This document shows, in pieces, positions 52,927-62,691 of a stretch of DNA of 64,000 nt. This stretch comes from Methanomassiliicoccaceae archaeon (GTDB lineage Archaea > Thermoplasmatota > Thermoplasmata > Methanomassiliicoccales > Methanomethylophilaceae): NCBI GenBank assembly GCA_016284295.1, contig JAEEOP010000038.1, forward strand, positions 37,636 to 101,635, written 5' to 3'. The stretch's first letter is position 1, and every line of letters starts with the position of its first letter. The position numbers and the translations under genes are program-made. The notes below the pieces were generated by a model. The model searched no databases. It worked only from the letters and a program-made list of their open reading frames with translations, and was not told the origin of the DNA.

Positions 52927-53395
52927 GGTAGACCCCCTCGAGATTGAGGAGCTTCCTCTTCAGTGCCAGACCCCCTCTGTAGTTGCCGTATCCGCCGGTG
53001 GACGGGACCACGCGGTGGCAGGGCACCAGTATCGGCAGGGGGTTGTCCGCGCATGCCTTCCCTACGGCCCTCATGGAGTTCGGATAGCCTATCGCCTCCG
53101 CGATCTGCTTGTAGGTGCGGACCTCCCCGTATGGGATCCTGTTGAGCTCCTCCATCACACGGCTCCTGAAATCCGAGCCGTCGTAGTACAGGTCGAGGTC
53201 GAAATCCATCCTCTTGCCGGCGAGGTACTCGTTCACCTGCTTGGCGGCATCCCTGAGGACGTCGGTCTCCCCTTGGTCCATGGGAGGCAGGTTGTCGCAC
53301 GGGAGGTACAGGCCGATGATCGAGCCGTTGCCGTCCTCGGCGATGTTCACGGTCCCCAGAAGGGTGAGGAATGACCAGATACGGGAACCGCGCAT
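52751..53395 (-). CDS. ogt: Methylated-DNA-protein cysteine methyltransferase, overrunning 3' end
   Basis: Suicide repair of O6-methylguanine. The active-site ILVPCHRVVPSTGGYGNY is intact, as is the helix-turn-helix RIPYGEVRTYKQIA. The enzyme normally ends right after LKRKLLNLEGV; here the frame misses a stop and runs 58 more codons over the start of the alkD-like gene in another frame. A TGA that would give the usual 4-nt overlap with TTG 52926 lies one base out of frame next to a run of five G. TATA-like GCTTATATCC is about 26 nt before the ATG. Confidence 0.9.
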   Translation of the reverse strand: MRGSRIWSFLTLLGTVNIAEDGNGSIIGLYLPCDNLPPMDQGETDVLRDAAKQVNEYLAGKRMDFDLDLYYDGSDFRSRVMEELNRIPYGEVRTYKQIAEAIGYPNSMRAVGKACADNPLPILVPCHRVVPSTGGYGNYRGGLALKRKLLNLEGVYLDRSPRRIGGLRRSEVPRLHVRADPGEGGGDGREGPGPEAHSQDDNQGRLGVLPGRDS

Positions 53396-53456
53396 AAGTG
53401 AGGGTATGACTCACAGGATATAAGCGGAATATGTCATGTTAAGCGGTGTTTTAACG

Positions 53457-53515
53457 CTGTTTATATATGTCCTGCCGAAAGGCCCGTATTTAACCGACAG
53501 TTAGTCTAGACTAAA
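53457..53515 (+). promoter_or_regulatory. Rubrerythrin promoter with TTAGTCTAGACTAA palindrome
   Basis: TTTATATATG (53460-53469) and GTATTTAACC (53486-53495) are TATA-like, followed by the perfect 14-bp palindrome TTAGTCTAGACTAA at 53501-53514. The palindrome lies where transcription would begin or just after, a typical repressor position. The ATG is 64 nt further on. Confidence 0.6.
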
Positions 53516-53577
53516 AAGCCAGATACGAAAACAACCCTTATCTACATGCACCCGCATGGATTATCGAGGTTACAGAA

Positions 53578-54117
53578 ATGGAACTAAAGGGATCAAAGAC
53601 AGAAGCCAACCTGATGGCCGCCTTCGCAGGAGAGAGTCAGGCAAGGAACAAATACACATACTTCGCATCCCAGGCGAAGAAAGAGGGCTACGAGCAGATC
53701 GCGGACATCTTCCTCGAGACAGCTGAGAACGAGAAGGAGCATGCGAAGATCTGGTTCAAGGAGCTCCACGGCGGAAAGATCCCCAAGACGGTCGAGAACC
53801 TGAAGGCAGCGGCCGAGGGAGAGAACTACGAGTACACCACCATGTACAAGGAGTTCGCAGAGACCGCCAAAGCGGAGGGATTCGAGCAGATCGCGAAGCT
53901 CTTCGAGATGGTCGGAGAGATCGAGAAGAATCACGAGGCAAGGTACCTCGCGCTCCTCAAGAACATCGAGGAGGGAGTGGTCTTCAAGAAGGACAAGGTC
54001 GTCATGTGGAAATGCCGCAACTGCGGATACATCCACGTCGGAGAGGAGGCCCCCGCCGTCTGTCCGGTATGTAAGCACGCCCAGTCGTTCTTCGAAGTCA
54101 GGGCCACCAACTGGTGA
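53578..54117 (+). CDS. rbr: Rubrerythrin
   Basis: A 179-residue peroxide-scavenging di-iron protein. The four-helix part has the iron ligands in [33 protein letters not shown] and [10 protein letters not shown]; the C-terminal rubredoxin-like iron site has [10 protein letters not shown] and CPVCKHAQ. Length is normal. Typical oxygen defence of an anaerobe. It has its own promoter and terminator. Confidence 0.97.
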   Translation: MELKGSKTEANLMAAFAGESQARNKYTYFASQAKKEGYEQIADIFLETAENEKEHAKIWFKELHGGKIPKTVENLKAAAEGENYEYTTMYKEFAETAKAEGFEQIAKLFEMVGEIEKNHEARYLALLKNIEEGVVFKKDKVVMWKCRNCGYIHVGEEAPAVCPVCKHAQSFFEVRATNW

Positions 54118-54130
54118 TTTTCCAAACATC

Positions 54131-54150
54131 CTCCTGCCGAAAGGCAGGGG
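54131..54150 (+). terminator. Terminator of rubrerythrin
   Basis: CCTGCC, a GAAA tetraloop and GGCAGG make a 6-bp stem (extendable to 8 with one G-U pair) 15 nt after the stop, followed by a mildly T-rich tract. Confidence 0.6.
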
Positions 54151-54217
54151 GATCAAACTTCATTCCATTACTCTGAATTCGTTAACGTACCATCCTGATT
54201 GATGGATTGATAAAGAT

Positions 54218-54231
54218 GCCCCCGAAGGGGC
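54218..54231 (-). terminator. Terminator of the aCPSF1 gene
   Basis: On the minus strand GCCCC, TTCG and GGGGC are followed by ATCTTTATC, 18 nt after the stop at 54249. Confidence 0.6.
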
Positions 54232-54248
54232 GTGAATGGTTTGCAGGC

Positions 54249-56153
54249 TCATCTGAGCCTGATGGTCTCGAGGTTCTGAGGGGCCTTGGTCTCGATCCCG
54301 AACTTCTTGTAGATGGAGGATGCGAAGTCGGTACACTTCTTGTCCTCTCCGTGGCCGATGATGATCTTGTTCGGCTTGGGCTCAAGCGAGGAGATGTACC
54401 TCATGAGCTGCTTCCTGTCGGAGTGTCCAGAGAATCCGTCCACGGTGACACGCTGCATCTTGATCTGCAGGTCGATGGGTCTTCCCTTCATGTTCAGGGT
54501 GATCTCGCTGCGTCCCCTCTGGATTGTCCTTCCGATGGAACCCTCGGACTGGTATCCGACGAACAGCAGCCAGTTGTCCTCGTTGTCCGCCCACTCGCGG
54601 AAGTATTCCATGACAGGTCCTCCGGACATCATACCCGATGTGGCGAGAACGATGCACGGGTCGGGCGAGTGGCAGATCTCCTCCCTCATGTCTGCGGTCT
54701 CCACCCTCTTGAAAATGGGGGACAGGAACGGGTTCTCGTTCTGCTGGAAGATCTGCGTCCTGAGTGTGCTGTTCAGGTACTCGGGGTATGCTGTATGGAT
54801 GGCCGTCGCCTCCCAGATCATACCGTCGAGGTACACGGGGCACTTGGGGATCTTGCCGGAGCGCATCTGCTCCTCGATGACGAGCATGACCTCCTGCGAC
54901 CTTCCCACGGCGAAGACGGGGATCAGGACCTTTCCGCCCTTGGCGGTGGCCCTCTGGAGCAGGTTACCCATCTCCTCGGATGCCTCCGCCCTGGTGGGGG
55001 TGATATCGTTGTGGCCTCCGTAAGTGGATTCGATGACAAGGGTCTCCAGCCTGGGGAACCTGTTGTTAGCGGGGTTGAAAAGCCAGGTCTTCTCGTACTT
55101 CGTGTCGCCAGAGAACGCGACGTTGTGCAGACCGTCGCCGATGTGGAAGTGGGCGATGGCCGATCCGAGGATGTGGCCTGCGTTGTGGAATGTGAGCCTG
55201 ACATCGGGGGCGATGTCGGTGGTCTCGTTGTACTTGAGGGTGATCGTGTGCAGGATCTCCTGCCTCACATGGGATGCCTCGTAGGGCGTCTTCTTGTCCT
55301 CGCCGAATCCGAGCTTGATGTTGTCCAGCTGCAGCAGCGCCATCAGGTCCCTCGTGGGGGGCGTGCAGTACACCGGGCCCTTGTAACCGTACTTGAAGAG
55401 GGCCGGGAGCGTTCCGCAGTGGTCCAGATGGGCGTGCGTGATGACCACGGCATCGATATCCGACAGGGGCTGGGCCTCCGGGATGGCGAAATACGGGGTG
55501 GCATCCGAGGACGGATCCAATCCGCAGTCGATGAGGATCTTGGACTCCCTGGTGGTCAGCAGCGATGCGGACCTTCCGACCTGCCTGAAACCTCCCATGG
55601 CGGTCATCCTGACCCACTGCTCTCCGTCGAGCTTGGGCCTGGCGATCCTCCTGGCGACGTACTTGAGCATGTCCTGCCTCTCGTCGTGGTTGGCGCGGAG
55701 GTATCCCCTCACATCGGACACCGTCTTGGACGGTATCGGAGGTGCCCTCATGACCTTGATGTTCCATCCGGTCTCCTTCCTGAGCTCCGTGAGACGCTGT
55801 CCTTCCTTACCGACGACCTCGCTGGGGTTGATGGCCTCCACTATGGCCTCTCCCGTCTCCTCCACGAAGTTGATGTCGAATATCTCGGCCTTCTCCGGGA
55901 CGATCTCCCTTATCTTGGCCTCGACCTTGTCGGCGTCCTCCAGCGTGGAAGGGTCGGGTCTGATGTCGACCCTGCGGTGTATGCTCTGAGCGATGGTCCT
56001 GGCCAGGCTGTCATCGGAGGAGAACTTCTCGTACTCGTCGGTATAGACGACCACGACCGGTCCCTCGAAGTTGATCGAGGTGATCTTCATGTCCGAAGGG
56101 ACCAACCTCCTTACCTCGCTCGTAAGGTTCTCGAATAGCTTGTCTACGTTCAT
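54249..56153 (-). CDS. fttA: KH-domain beta-CASP ribonuclease aCPSF1 (FttA)
   Basis: A 634-residue archaeal homologue of eukaryotic CPSF73 that cleaves RNA and terminates transcription. Two N-terminal KH-like domains (1-145; the second has VVGKEGQRLTELRKETGW) precede the metallo-beta-lactamase core with ITHAHLDHCG, and the beta-CASP motifs including FHNAGHILGSA, FSGDTKYE and GFSGHSDR. Length and order are normal. The proteasome beta gene lies 63 nt upstream on the same strand. Confidence 0.97.
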   Translation of the reverse strand: MNVDKLFENLTSEVRRLVPSDMKITSINFEGPVVVVYTDEYEKFSSDDSLARTIAQSIHRRVDIRPDPSTLEDADKVEAKIREIVPEKAEIFDINFVEETGEAIVEAINPSEVVGKEGQRLTELRKETGWNIKVMRAPPIPSKTVSDVRGYLRANHDERQDMLKYVARRIARPKLDGEQWVRMTAMGGFRQVGRSASLLTTRESKILIDCGLDPSSDATPYFAIPEAQPLSDIDAVVITHAHLDHCGTLPALFKYGYKGPVYCTPPTRDLMALLQLDNIKLGFGEDKKTPYEASHVRQEILHTITLKYNETTDIAPDVRLTFHNAGHILGSAIAHFHIGDGLHNVAFSGDTKYEKTWLFNPANNRFPRLETLVIESTYGGHNDITPTRAEASEEMGNLLQRATAKGGKVLIPVFAVGRSQEVMLVIEEQMRSGKIPKCPVYLDGMIWEATAIHTAYPEYLNSTLRTQIFQQNENPFLSPIFKRVETADMREEICHSPDPCIVLATSGMMSGGPVMEYFREWADNEDNWLLFVGYQSEGSIGRTIQRGRSEITLNMKGRPIDLQIKMQRVTVDGFSGHSDRKQLMRYISSLEPKPNKIIIGHGEDKKCTDFASSIYKKFGIETKAPQNLETIRLR

Positions 56154-56216
56154 CTCAAGTCCAGCTTTGAAAAGATATGGTCAAGGGAAAGGGTTTGTTG
56201 ATTTCCTCTCAAGGGA

Positions 56217-56849
56217 TCAGTTGGGGAATTTGAATCCCAACTTCTCGCAGCGCGAGATTATCTCGTCGCGCGGGATCTCCTCGTACCCGTCGGGACCGAC
56301 GTAGGAGACGAGGAATCCGTCACCTGAATAGTTATCCCTCCTCCTGGCGGAGTTGAGGGCCGTGATAGCACAGTCTATTCCCTCGCTCTTCGTCATGTCG
56401 GGCTTGTAGGCCGACTCGAGGGCACCGAGGGCGAAGACGGAACCGGATCCGGACGATGTGTAGACGTCCTCGAGGACCCCTCCGGCCATGTCGACGCTGA
56501 AGATGTGCCCTCCCGTGGCATCGTATCCGCCTACTAGGGGCGCCACGTAGAATCCCTGACGGAGGATGTTGCCGATCATGGTGGCCGCCGTCTGGACGGA
56601 CATGGGGGCTCCCTTCCTCATCTTGTAGATGGAGATCTCGCTCTGGAGGAAACGTACGAGGAGCTGTGCGTCACCGACGCCTCCGGCGATTGTCATACCG
56701 AGGTTGTCAGCGATGGGGAAGACCTTCTGGCAGTGGTTGTCGGCGATAAGGTTTCCCATGGTGGCCCTCTGGTCAGTGGCCAGAATGACTCCGTCCTTCA
56801 GTTTCAGTCCGATTGTCGTTGTACCGGTCTTAAGAGTATCCTCAGTCAT
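56217..56849 (-). CDS. psmB: Proteasome beta subunit
   Basis: A 210-residue threonine protease of the 20S proteasome. The short propeptide MTEDTLKTG would be removed to expose the catalytic threonine of TTTIGLKLKDGV; the catalytic lysine-region and GSGSVFALGALE follow. I start at ATG 56849 with GGAGATT upstream, giving the usual short propeptide. A TATA-like CTTATATAATATGG is about 70 nt upstream of the ATG. Confidence 0.96.
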   Translation of the reverse strand: MTEDTLKTGTTTIGLKLKDGVILATDQRATMGNLIADNHCQKVFPIADNLGMTIAGGVGDAQLLVRFLQSEISIYKMRKGAPMSVQTAATMIGNILRQGFYVAPLVGGYDATGGHIFSVDMAGGVLEDVYTSSGSGSVFALGALESAYKPDMTKSEGIDCAITALNSARRRDNYSGDGFLVSYVGPDGYEEIPRDEIISRCEKLGFKFPN

Positions 56850-57001
56850 AGTTAATCTCCCAATAAATGAGAAAAGACACATGCCTCTGCTGTGCTTGGA
56901 ATCTCATAAATCTCCATATTATATAAGGGATTGGAATGAAACTACGGACGCACATCCTTAGAAGGATCTCCGTGCACGATGCCCCGGCCTTTTACAGGGT
57001 G

Positions 57002-58687
57002 TCACTTGACCTTGTGCCTGACCTTGACGGCGATGCCCCTCTTCATGTCGGTCATCTCCCTTCCGCACATGGCCGCGACGCCTATGGCGCGGACCTTGCC
57101 GTCCACCACGACGATACCCTCGTCGCCGACATGGATGCTGGGATCCGCTTCGGTGACGCCGACGGCGAACACGTTGCCCTTCAGCTCGAAGTCCATCATG
57201 TGGATGACCGGGTACCCGGAATCCGCCAGGAGCTGCGCTCCTTCGACCGTGAGGGATATTCCTCCCCTCTCCGGGGTGAACATCCCGAGCTGGACCTTCT
57301 TGCCGTCCGCATCCTCGCGGAACAGCTTGTAGTAAGGGAACTTGCCTGCGGCGTGCGTGTTTCCATCCATGAGCAGGTCTGCCGCCTCCTTTCCGAACTG
57401 GAAGGCGAGCATGTTCCTCATCTGGGCATCCCTCTCCACGGAGAACTCCACTGGCTGCATGCCCTTGGTTGCCTCCCTGAGGGCCTTGTCCAGATTCTGC
57501 AGCGATGCAGGCGACGTGGAATCCCCGACCACGGTGCAGACCATGTCCGCCAGCCCCTCGACGAGCTCGTAGTCCTCGCCCAGATGGCAGACGACCTTGT
57601 CCCATCCCTGCGATATGATATCGCCGATCATCTCCCTGATGAACTGCTTCTCCTCGGGCTTCCACTCCCCGGTGACGGGGATGTCGTAGGAGTTTGCGGG
57701 ATAGAAAGCATCCAGCTCCCTCGGGACCGCTCCCAGCGGCGATGTGACGATGACCTCCTGGACGAGCGTGTCATGAGGTGCAGTATGAATGGCGGATGAG
57801 AACGCCTTGTGAGATTTCGATATGTGATACGGCTTCTTCGCCGAGCAGGGGAGCAGCAGGAGCACCCTCTTGTGCTCGGGCTTCCTGTAGGCCTTCATCT
57901 TCTCCTTGTAGCTGCGGATGTCCGGCCTCCTGAGCGCCTGTGTCGTGTTGCAGCTGAACCTGCATCCGACTGTGGAGCATGTCTCCTCGGCGTACTCGTA
58001 ACCGATGTCGTCGTACAGCCTGAGCAGCGCCACCGATGTAGGTGTGGATGGGGCCCTCTGGTCGGCCAGTTCCCTGAGGCGGTCCGCCTTGATGAACATC
58101 CTGATCTTCTCGATCTCCTCGAGCATGGCGGAGACGTTCTTCTCCGATTCATCCTCGCCGGTCTGGACCTCCGCCTCCGGGATCAGCCTTATTCCGCTGA
58201 GTCCGGCGGCTTTGGGAAGGGCATCGTCGAAGATGTCCACGCCCATGTATGCCAGAAGGGCAATGGTCGAGGGCTCTCCGAGCCCCGACATGTACAGAAG
58301 ACGGTTAAAACCGGCCGCCCTCCTTATCCTGATCACGTTGTCGACAATCCTCCTGGGACCCTTCCTGAGCTCATAGGCGTTCGGGACCACGACGACCTCG
58401 ACGGAATCGTCGAACGAGAGGTCCTCCGGGATCGGGAGCCTGACAACGGCCACACCATCCTTCGTCACAACCTCCGACTGTACGCCGGAGTTGGATGTGG
58501 TCCTGAGACCCTCCTCCATGACGATGTCGGTGCCCATGAGATGGAGCGTCCTGCCTGCGCCTTCGGTCTCCACCCATGCGGGGGACTCCGGATCGGAGCC
58601 TATCATGCATGGAGTGGTCAGCTTGACCTCGTTCCTGGTGTATTCGCAGACCCTGGCCCTTTGGGACCTAGAGAGGATGTCCAACAT
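57002..58687 (-). CDS. arcS: Archaeosine synthase
   Basis: A 561-residue TgtA paralogue that amidates preQ0 in tRNA. The ArcS signature PCSAKKPYHISKSHKAF is clear; the active site and zinc site of true TGTs are missing, as expected. The C-terminal 75 residues are a PUA domain. The start ATG 58687 lies about 25 nt after TTTTTATATG. Functions with tgtA at 36262. In some archaea a radical-SAM partner is needed; none is seen in this window. Confidence 0.94.
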   Translation of the reverse strand: MLDILSRSQRARVCEYTRNEVKLTTPCMIGSDPESPAWVETEGAGRTLHLMGTDIVMEEGLRTTSNSGVQSEVVTKDGVAVVRLPIPEDLSFDDSVEVVVVPNAYELRKGPRRIVDNVIRIRRAAGFNRLLYMSGLGEPSTIALLAYMGVDIFDDALPKAAGLSGIRLIPEAEVQTGEDESEKNVSAMLEEIEKIRMFIKADRLRELADQRAPSTPTSVALLRLYDDIGYEYAEETCSTVGCRFSCNTTQALRRPDIRSYKEKMKAYRKPEHKRVLLLLPCSAKKPYHISKSHKAFSSAIHTAPHDTLVQEVIVTSPLGAVPRELDAFYPANSYDIPVTGEWKPEEKQFIREMIGDIISQGWDKVVCHLGEDYELVEGLADMVCTVVGDSTSPASLQNLDKALREATKGMQPVEFSVERDAQMRNMLAFQFGKEAADLLMDGNTHAAGKFPYYKLFREDADGKKVQLGMFTPERGGISLTVEGAQLLADSGYPVIHMMDFELKGNVFAVGVTEADPSIHVGDEGIVVVDGKVRAIGVAAMCGREMTDMKRGIAVKVRHKVK

Positions 58688-58756
58688 GGATACCGCCAGC
58701 CCTTCCACATATAAAAATGACCTATCCCCCTCGGAATGCGGCCCAGAGGGCCGCCC

Positions 58757-59533
58757 TCAGAGGAATCCGGACTCGCGGATGGACTTCAGGATTATGGGGG
58801 TAACGCCGTCGCTGATGCCTATCTCCTCGGTCATCATGACCTTCACGTCCTTCCCGTCCACGGACACCGTGCCCGAGGACATGTCCTTGGACAGGCCCAG
58901 CTTCACGCTGACCTCCTCCCTGTAGTGGTGGTTCGGCGAGATGAACATGGGTATGACGACGACCTCGCCCTTCCTGGATGCCAGCTCCTTCAGGGCATCC
59001 TCGACGGTTACCTTGGCGAACTCGTTGCTGCAGCAGACCACATCGTAACCGAGGGACCTGAGCCTGTCGCCGAAGCCCTCGACGACGCTGCTGTTCTCCC
59101 CCGTGCGGGAACCGTGGCCGACCATAATGAAACCGACCTTGGACTTGTCCGGGGCGTACTGCTCGGCCTTCTTCGTGAAGAAATCGTGCATCTCCGGGAA
59201 GGATGTGAAGACCTTCGCCACATAGGTTTCCACCTGCTTCCCTCCCAGCTCCATCCTCCCGCGGCGTGTGGACGGGTCGGCGTTGAACCTCTTGAATGTG
59301 TTACCGACGGTGTAGCCGCTCTCGGCGAAGTACATCGGGACCACCACGACGGCGTCGGGACCTTCCTCGGCAACCTCGGCGATGGTGTCCTCAATCTTCG
59401 GCTCCCCTATATGGGCGCATCCGTAGTGGACCTCCTCCCCGAGGATCTCCGTGAGCCTCTCCGCGACGATCTCATTGGCGCACTGGTAGTCCGAACCCGT
59501 TCCGTAACCTTCGATGATGATGGCGTGATTCAT
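58757..59533 (-). CDS. CbiX/CfbA-type chelatase, two-domain
   Basis: 258 residues in two similar halves of the sirohydrochlorin chelatase family, which inserts cobalt (or nickel) for B12 or F430. The C-terminal half keeps both metal histidine regions, MVGHGSRTGEN and MFISPNHHYREEV. In the N-terminal half the corresponding places read IIEGYGTGSDY and YFAESGYTVGN, with Tyr instead of His, so only one active site per chain remains. The single-domain archaeal CfbA is half this size. Gene neighbour is a flavodoxin-ferredoxin protein. Confidence 0.85.
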   Translation of the reverse strand: MNHAIIIEGYGTGSDYQCANEIVAERLTEILGEEVHYGCAHIGEPKIEDTIAEVAEEGPDAVVVVPMYFAESGYTVGNTFKRFNADPSTRRGRMELGGKQVETYVAKVFTSFPEMHDFFTKKAEQYAPDKSKVGFIMVGHGSRTGENSSVVEGFGDRLRSLGYDVVCCSNEFAKVTVEDALKELASRKGEVVVIPMFISPNHHYREEVSVKLGLSKDMSSGTVSVDGKDVKVMMTEEIGISDGVTPIILKSIRESGFL

Positions 59534-59575
59534 GAACGGGGATATTACTTAACAATGATTAATCCTCGCTTTGGA

Positions 59576-60325
59576 TCATACCTTAGTGAAGGGGTTCCTG
59601 TACTGTCCGTGCTCCCTCGTCTTCCCGTCGCCGTACTGTATGACGAACGTAGGGCAGTGGTGCAGGCATCTGAAGCAGAGGTAGCATGAGTCCTTCACCC
59701 ACCTCGGACGGTCCCCATCCATCTCGATGGCTCCTGCCGGGCATCTCCTGGCACACAGCCCGCATCCGGTGCATCCGTCGTCGAGGACGAAGTTCCTGGT
59801 CCTCCTCCCCCTGTTGTAGAGCCTGTCCGGGACCGGGCGAATGATCAATGGTTTCCTGCCTGCGGTGGAGTCCCCTTTCGCCCTGTATCTGACCTGGGAT
59901 ATGACATTGTCGATCGAATCCTCGGCCTTGGCATTCTACTCCGCCGTGGCTTCCTTGTCCGTCAGATCGAAGTCCGGCGTCCAAGTATCCGGCATCCTGA
60001 TGCTGAATGCCGCATCGAGACCTATGCCTTTCTGTTTCAGAAGCTTCCCGGCATGTCCGCTGCTGCATCCGGTCCTGGTACCGTACGTGACCACAAGGTA
60101 CGTGTACGATGGCCTCATCTTGAAGTTCGCCCTCTCCAGGAACTCGCTCATCGGTATCGGGAGCTCCCAGAAGTACACCGGGGTCACCAGACCCAGCACC
60201 TCCCCTTCGGATAGCTGGATCTCCGGTTCCAGGCCCTCGATGGAGACGGCCCGGTCACCGGTCGCCTCGGCGATCCTCTCCGCGACATGCTTGCAGTTAC
60301 CGGTTGCTGAGAAATAGCAGATCAT
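59576..60325 (-). CDS. EFR1-type flavodoxin-ferredoxin protein with in-frame UAG
   Basis: A flavodoxin-like half (residues 1-129, starting MICYFSATGNCKHVAERIA) and a ferredoxin half with two 4Fe-4S motifs (CTGCGLCARRCP and CYLCFRCLHHCP) lie in one frame, separated by a single TAG at 59936-59938 (codon 130). Read through, the protein is 249 residues plus one, the size and layout of the EFR1 ferrodoxin family. The ferredoxin half has no good start of its own (a TTG at 59848 with no ribosome site, 29 codons after the TAG). TAG is otherwise almost unused here, so pyrrolysine insertion or readthrough is likely; a split gene or sequence error cannot be excluded. TATA-like GGATTATAACGG is about 27 nt before the ATG. 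Confidence 0.85.
59936..59938 (-). other. In-frame amber codon, possible pyrrolysine site
   Basis: TAG between EATAE and NAKAEDSIDN in the linker helix joining flavodoxin and ferredoxin parts. Coding continues in the same frame for 119 codons to a TGA. Confidence 0.7.
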
Positions 60326-60382
60326 CGCGATCCAGGAACCCCGTGACCGTTATAATCCATACGCAGCGACCAGATCCTTTAA

Positions 60383-61353
<971 letters not shown>

Positions 61354-61354
<1 letters not shown>

Positions 61355-61833
61355 TGGGTGCCCAGGAACCGATCAAGGAGATCAGGCTCATGCCCATCAA
61401 GAACGGGACGGTGATCGACCACATCGCATGCGGTCAGGCCCTGAACGTCCTGAAGATCCTCGGGGTCAACGAAAACAACATCTACTCGTCCATCAGCGTC
61501 GGCATGCATGTCGGCTCCGCCACATTGGGCGGATGGAAGGACATAGTCAAGATCGAGGACATGGAGCTGGACGAGGTCACGGCGCAGAAGATCGCCCTCG
61601 TGGCACCGGATGCGACCATATCCATCGTCAGGGACCTGCACGTCGCCGAGAAGTACAAGGTGAAGCTGAGCGACCGCGTGGTCGGCCTGGCCAGGTGCAG
61701 CAACCCCAACTGCATATCCAACAAGGGAGAGCCCATCGAATCCGAGTTCTCCGTGGTGTCGAAGTATCCGATGCAGCTCAAATGCTGCTACTGCGACAAG
61801 ATCCTGATGAACATTACCGACAACCTCCTGTGA
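61354..61833 (+). CDS. pyrI: Aspartate carbamoyltransferase, regulatory subunit
   Basis: A 159-residue allosteric subunit. The nucleotide-binding part has IKNGTVIDHIACGQALNVL; the C-terminal zinc domain has CSNPNCISNKG and KCCYCDKIL, giving the four cysteines that hold PyrB. ATG 61354 overlaps the pyrB TGA, with GGAGGTGA 6 nt upstream. Confidence 0.96.
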
Positions 61834-61837
61834 TAGC

Positions 61838-62368
61838 ATGAAGATCCTAATCGTGACGGGGATGCCGGGCGCCGGAAAAGAGGAGCTGCTGAACGTGGCC
61901 CGTTCCATGGACATCCCGTTCCTCCGCATGGGGGACATCGTCAGGGAGTTCCACGCATCCTCCGGAGCGGCGGAGCAGGGACTGTCCGTCGGACAGGTGG
62001 CCAACAGAGAGAGGGAGATCCACGGCAAGGACATCTGGGCCAAGAGGGCCATAGAGAGGATGTCCGGCGACATCTTCCTCATAGACGGGTGCAGGAGCAT
62101 GGACGAGGTGGATTCCTACAGGGGCCTCAGCGACCATGTGTATATCATCGGGGTGCATGCCCCGCGCAGCGTCCGCTACGAGAGGCTTGTGAAGAGGGGG
62201 CGCGAGGATGCCCCCAAGGACATGGGCGAGTTCGACGAGCGCGATGCCCGCGAGCTCGGCTGGGGCCTGGGCAACGTCATCGCATTGTCAGATATCCTCA
62301 TAGTCAACGATTCGGACCTCGGTACATTCCAATCGAAGGTCAAGAAGGAATTGGAGGCGCTCAGATGA
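61838..62368 (+). CDS. UPF0200-family P-loop protein with altered Walker A
   Basis: A 176-residue archaeal kinase-like protein of the UPF0200 family, related to adenylate and dephospho-CoA kinases. The P-loop reads VTGMPGAGKEELL; relatives have Ser or Thr after GK, which holds magnesium, whereas this one has Glu. DGCRSMDEVDSYR and RLVKRGREDAP are otherwise family-like. Its stop overlaps the next start. Substrate unknown. Confidence 0.87.
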   Translation: MKILIVTGMPGAGKEELLNVARSMDIPFLRMGDIVREFHASSGAAEQGLSVGQVANREREIHGKDIWAKRAIERMSGDIFLIDGCRSMDEVDSYRGLSDHVYIIGVHAPRSVRYERLVKRGREDAPKDMGEFDERDARELGWGLGNVIALSDILIVNDSDLGTFQSKVKKELEALR

Positions 62369-62631
62369 AGTTCTCCATAGCCCGCCTCTGCGGAGGCCAG
62401 GCGCTCATGGCGGTGTCCGCGGACATCATGGACATCGACATGGAGGCCGCTGCATCCAAGATCGAGGGCGAAGGCCTGAAGATACAGACCAAGGACGACC
62501 AGATGATCGTCTACGAGTGGAACGGGATGGAGACCACCCTCTACAGACCCGGAAAGGTCATGTTCTTCCCTCTTTCGGACAAGGCAACCTGCATCAAGTA
62601 CGCCACAGAGATACTCGAGAAGTATCAGTGA
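62365..62631 (+). CDS. Conserved small protein, 88 residues
   Basis: Starts in an ATGA overlap with the UPF0200 gene. It is a compact alpha/beta protein with KIEGEGLKIQTKDDQMIVYE and a final helix ATEILEKYQ. No known motif. Position suggests it is coupled to the UPF0200 protein. Confidence 0.75.
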   Translation: MKFSIARLCGGQALMAVSADIMDIDMEAAASKIEGEGLKIQTKDDQMIVYEWNGMETTLYRPGKVMFFPLSDKATCIKYATEILEKYQ

Positions 62632-62691
62632 AGGGTATGTGAACCGTCAACATACATTGCACTTTATTTATCGGGACTATATGGGTGTCGT

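Noticed and set aside
54207..56138. A 643-codon open frame antisense to the aCPSF1 gene
   Set aside because: The opposite strand encodes a clear full-length KH/beta-CASP protein; the antisense frame is Val/Leu/Gly-rich with no domain, as GC-rich codon use produces.
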